Shown here piece after piece: positions 60,672 through 64,000 of a stretch of 64,000 nucleotides of DNA. Source of the DNA: Auricularia sp. M13 (lineage: Eukaryota; Basidiomycota; Agaricomycetes; Auriculariales; Auriculariaceae); the NCBI GenBank assembly GCA_037042915.1, contig CM073202.1:1116001-1180000 (forward strand). Direction: 5' to 3'. Position 1 is the stretch's first letter; each line of letters opens with the position of its first letter. The notes beneath the pieces are model-generated. The model ran no database searches, was not told the DNA's origin, and saw only the letters and a list, made by a program, of their open reading frames with translations. The position numbers and the translations under genes are program-made.

Positions 60672-62048
60672 CCTCGTCGTCAGAACTTCGGGATAAAAAA
60701 TGTGGTTAGGAATGCACCTTCAACGTGCGTTTCTGGCCTGCGCGGTGCAGCACAGACGCGTTATATTCCGTCCGTGAATCGCCGAGAGCGTTGGAGGCAG
60801 CCTGCTTTACGGCGCATTTGAGGTGTTCCCCTATGTCAGGTGGAAGCAGTCTGCGAGTCTTGCGAGTCATAAAGGAGGAAGAGGTAGGTAGGTAGAGCGA
60901 GGGAATGCAGATTGGATCGGAGCCCCAACTCGCGTCTCGTAAGACGAGGCCACATGGGATGAGCAAAAACATGTTTATTCGCGTGTACTCTACCTCGACA
61001 TATGTTGCACCACGTGTATGAGGAGCGGTATATGTCCTGGAGGCGGCATGGTCACCGTCCGGTATGTTCTAATCTGCACAGTGGATCTGAAAAGGATCGA
61101 CACTTTCAACATGAGGCTCTGCTCATGCCTTGGTTTACGCACCAAATCAAAACGTGGCATATGCTTTTGGCAGCTATCTGCATCTCTCGTACCGCTGAGG
61201 CGTACCATGATGTTAATTGCGTAAGAGTGCGAACAGGGGCCGCGTGCGCTTTTACGCGCATGCATAAGCAGGCGCCTGAGGTCAGTTAACGATGTCAGCG
61301 ACAACGTTACCGTTCTTATCCCCAGCGTGAGGTATTTATTCACGTTGTCAGTCAGTTCAAGTCTCTGTCAGTCAGTTCAAGTCGAGTGTTTGCATCAGTC
61401 AGTCGGTCAGTCAGTCGGTCAGCTGTCGCACGCTCAAAAGCAGTAACCAACCTCCCTCTTGGATCAGTGTTGCAGCACTAAAGGTCAGCGCCGGCAGTCA
61501 GTCGGTCAGTCGTTTTACCGTCTGCCAACGTTCAACAAGGTGCTCTGGGAGCGCAGGGGTTTCGTTTTGGGGAGCTACGGGCTACACAGTGAAAGAGGTT
61601 TAGGTCAAACGCGAGCGCGAGCGCGCGCATGCACATGAAGCTGTCACAGGTTAAGTTGGCATACGCGCGCCGCACGCCGCACGCGGCGATACGAGGGAGG
61701 AAACGTTAACGAGGCGGCGACCACGGCCGCGCTTCAGGAGAGAGCTGATCGTTTGAGTGAAGCGTAAAGGAAGTCATGGTCGTCCAACTCGCAGTTGTGT
61801 GTCGCCAAAGACGTGTGTCGCTGGTGGTGTCAAAAGGTCGGATACTTGAGCTGAGTGAAGAGTACCGGGATTCGGGAAGTCGGCCCATCGTGACCGCAGG
61901 ATTTGGGGTTTGAAGCAGGAAATCGTTGGTAACAGCACAGTTGGTTGAAACTTGAGAGCAAATTCGTCGATGGCGAGCATTCGAGGCGGTTGAGGAAGAG
62001 AGTCGACGTCGAGCAGCAATAAGCAAGAAAGGAGCATTTGAAGAGCAT
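60672..62048. other. Intergenic with GTCA-type repeats
   Basis: About 1.4 kb between two genes on the minus strand. No supported gene. It includes a GTCA-repeat cluster at 61346-61432 and an alternating GC-rich purine-pyrimidine stretch near 61612-61632. Confidence 0.45.
61346..61432 (+). repeat. GTCA-based tandem repeat cluster
   Basis: TGTCAGTCAGTTCAAGTC occurs at 61346-61363 and again at 61366-61383, a 20-nt period. CAGTCAGTCGGTCAGTCAGT follows, and a shorter related copy occurs at about 61495-61512. It is probably a degenerate microsatellite upstream of the F-box/LRR-like gene. Confidence 0.75.
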
Positions 62049-63700
62049 TTACTGGCCGTATCCGGCCTGCTGGTAGTACTGGGCATACGGGTCGGCGCCT
62101 CCGCCGCCGCCGCCGTAGCCCTGCTGACCGCCATAGCCTTGCGGAGCACCACCACCGCCCGCACCGCCCCAGCCCTGGCCAGTATAGCCATCCGGCGCGT
62201 ACGAACCCTGCGGGCCACCACCGTACGGCTGCGGGGGGCGATATCCCCCTCCACCGACCGGCTGGGGCGGCTGCCAGACCTCAGGCCGGCGCCAAGGCGG
62301 GATGTTGCTGCCGCCGCCGGTGACGTCGCCGCCTGCGCCAGCCCAAGACGGGCGCGAGGGGTCGCCTCCGCCGCCGGGGCCGCCGCCGCCCTCGCCGAGC
62401 TCAGCCATCAGGCTGGCGTACTCCGAGTCGAAGCGCTTGTCGCCGACGGGAGGGCCTCCGCCGCCGCCGCCAGGCATGCCGGGCATGCCCATGCTGATCG
62501 GCATCCCGTTGGGGTCGCGGCGTGTCGTGCAGTCGCGCGCCATGTGCCCCGCCGAGCCGCAGATGCGGCAGATGATGTTGGCCGTGAAGTTCTTTTGCTC
62601 AGGGCAGTCGTACTTGCGGTGGCCGAGCCCGCCGCAGTTCTGGCAGACCTGGTTTTCGTCGTCGCGGAGAGTACCGTTGAGCGCAGCAAGCTCGCGGAGC
62701 TGGTTTCTCTTGTGGTCGTTCTGACCTTCAGGTGTCGAGGCAGCCTGGAAATGGAACGATTGAGCCGAGCTCACAGCATGGGCTCGATGTCAATCTTACC
62801 GTTTCGATGACTTTGTTGATGAGTCGGACACAGTGCGACACGGCCTCCTCATTATCGGCCATGACGAGACAGTGCAGCTCCTCTTCGGCGTCGTCTGCAA
62901 AATGGTCCGGGCGCCCCTTGCCCTCCTTGATACTGCCCTTGCCGCGGATGCTGATCTTTGCGCCGCTCTCGCGCTCCATCTTCTTCAAGCTGTTGCCGCG
63001 AGGACCGACAAGCAGACCGAAGAAATTGATTTCGGGAAATTCTTTGACGGGGATGTAAACCTTCTCCTGCGGCCGGTTGGAGCGCTTCTGCTGGTGGTAC
63101 TCGACCGGCGGGCGGAAGTTGGGGTCGGTCTTGAGCGCCTTGTCGACGAGTCGGACGCGCTCGTCCTCGAGCTTCTTGCGGTAGCGGACCTCGCGCGTGT
63201 TGGTACGACGACCGTGGGCGTCGTACGTGGGCGGCGGCGACGGCGAGCGCTCGTTTTCCGGCGGCACGAAGTTGTTGAGACGCAGCTTGCGGTTGATCTC
63301 CTCGAGACGCAGCTGGATGGCATAGTTGTCGAGCTGGGCCTGCGATACACCCTCGGCGTTGATTGCCGTGGGCAGGCCGGGAATGTCAGCGACGGCGTCG
63401 CCCCAACGGCTGCGCTTCTTGCGCGGCTGGTCGGAGGGCACTGCGAGCGCAGTGAGACTTGCAACGAATTAATTGCTTATTATTATTGGGCGTACCAGAC
63501 GGAGTGCTGCTGTGCGATACGGGTGTTTCGTCTCTGCCGCGACGCTCCTCGTAGTCACGGCGCGGGAAGGCCGAGGGCGAGGGCTGGGCAAGCTGAACAG
63601 GCTCGTTGTTGTTCTCGGGCACGGGCGGGCCAAAGCGGCGGCGGTTGCCCAGCGGAACCTCGTTCGTCCCGGATATCGCGCGCGTTGCTGGCCGCCACAT
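62049..63700 (-). CDS. MSL5: Branchpoint-bridging protein BBP/SF1
   Basis: Exons 63496-63700, 62800-63440 and 62049-62744 sum to 514 codons (513 aa). The start [20 protein letters not shown] is the family form. A UHM-ligand-like motif KKRSRWGD, which would bind the U2AF large subunit, sits at the first splice join. SF1 helix-hairpin sequence and a KH-QUA2 domain follow ([31 protein letters not shown]). Two zinc knuckles read [14 protein letters not shown] and [14 protein letters not shown]. The C-terminus is Gly/Pro/Tyr-rich. BBP recognises the intron branchpoint in the commitment complex, which suits a genome with as many introns as this one. An upstream in-frame ATG (63826) is less likely as start. 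Confidence 0.95.
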
Positions 63701-64000
63701 GCTTCGCGGAGGGTGCGAGTGAGACTGGGAGTGGGAGTGTGAGTGGGAGGAGGGAGAGGGACGGCGGCTCCTTTGAAAGCCCGCCGCGTGGTCTCGCACT
63801 CGGAACTCGGACTCGGACTTGGGCATGATTCTCGTTCGCAATGCGATCGCTCTTCTCGCTCGTATTTATGCCTGCTGGCCACGCGCTGGTCGTCCCGGTT
63901 GTGCGTGGCGGCGTCTATGAGCTCTTCTGCAACGTTCTAGCCTTTGCCCTGCACCACTGCCCTGCCTGGACATGCCGATTGGGCTCTGAGTTGGCTCAAG
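63701..64000. other. Upstream of BBP/SF1, window edge
   Basis: Contains the BBP promoter and leader, with a GAGTGGGAGTG-type purine-rich run near 63720-63760. No gene can be assigned at the edge. Confidence 0.4.

Overview
The window reads as nuclear chromosomal DNA of a filamentous basidiomycete, most likely an agaricomycete. It is GC-rich, and nearly every gene is cut by many short introns of about 45-70 nt with GT(G/A)NGT donors. Several families are typical of that class: an AAA-ATPase-like protein, a 7TM protein with a DUF6533-type motif, CxxC-headed F-box proteins, and a methyltransferase with the IIEENL motif. No virus, plasmid, CRISPR array, rRNA, convincing tRNA or intact transposon was seen. 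I reconstructed exon-intron structures by hand from reading frame, splice sites and family motifs. Where all exon lengths sum to a multiple of three I treat the model as good.

Layout: 0.1-2.8 kb (-) SGD1/NOM1-like nucleolar protein; 3.0-4.4 (+) AAA-ATPase-like protein; 4.75-8.1 (+) UPF1-like SF1 helicase; 8.4-8.8 (-) PAM18/TIM14; 9.0-11.4 (+) carnitine acetyltransferase; 11.6-14.3 (+) ABC1/ADCK kinase-like protein; 15.3-17.5 (-) methyltransferase with a long tail; 18.9-20.1 (-) 2-hydroxyacid dehydrogenase; 20.5-21.6 (-) MAF1; 21.9-23.3 (-) F-box copy 1; 23.6-25.5 (-) FAD-linked oxidase; 26.8-28.2 (-) GGPP synthase; 28.8-30.8 (+) CYP51; 31.0-34.2 (-) mitochondrial RNase II (DSS1); 34.3-35.4 (+) zinc-finger protein; 36.1-37.9 (-) single-pass membrane protein; 40.0-40.8 (-) SDH3; 40.9-43.9 (+) SNU66/SART1; 44.1-46.2 (-) DUF6533-type 7TM protein; 46.6-48.1 (+) F-box copy 2; 48.6-54.6 (-) hybrid histidine kinase; 55.5-58.6 (-) dolichol kinase; 59.1-60.7 (-) F-box/LRR-like protein; 62.0-63.7 (-) branchpoint-binding protein BBP/SF1. 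The larger gene-poor stretches are 14.3-15.3, 17.5-18.8, 25.5-26.8, 37.9-40.0 and 60.7-62.0 kb.

Three themes recur. First, several genes form tight divergent pairs: PAM18/CAT2, GGPPS/CYP51, DSS1/zinc finger and SDH3/SNU66. These put mitochondrial or isoprenoid functions on shared promoters. Second, introns fall inside or beside catalytic motifs. The histidine-kinase H-box sits alone on an 18-nt microexon whose skipping would keep the reading frame, the helicase Walker A loop is split by a GC-AG intron, the ADCK KxGQ motif is cut between K and L, and a 14-nt exon lies beside the flavin site of the oxidase. Third, one F-box family is present as two intact copies in inverted orientation plus a 25-codon relic.

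The most original candidate is the symmetric H-box microexon: simple exon skipping would convert the sensor kinase into an in-frame protein without its phospho-acceptor histidine. This is a hypothesis from sequence alone and needs RNA evidence.
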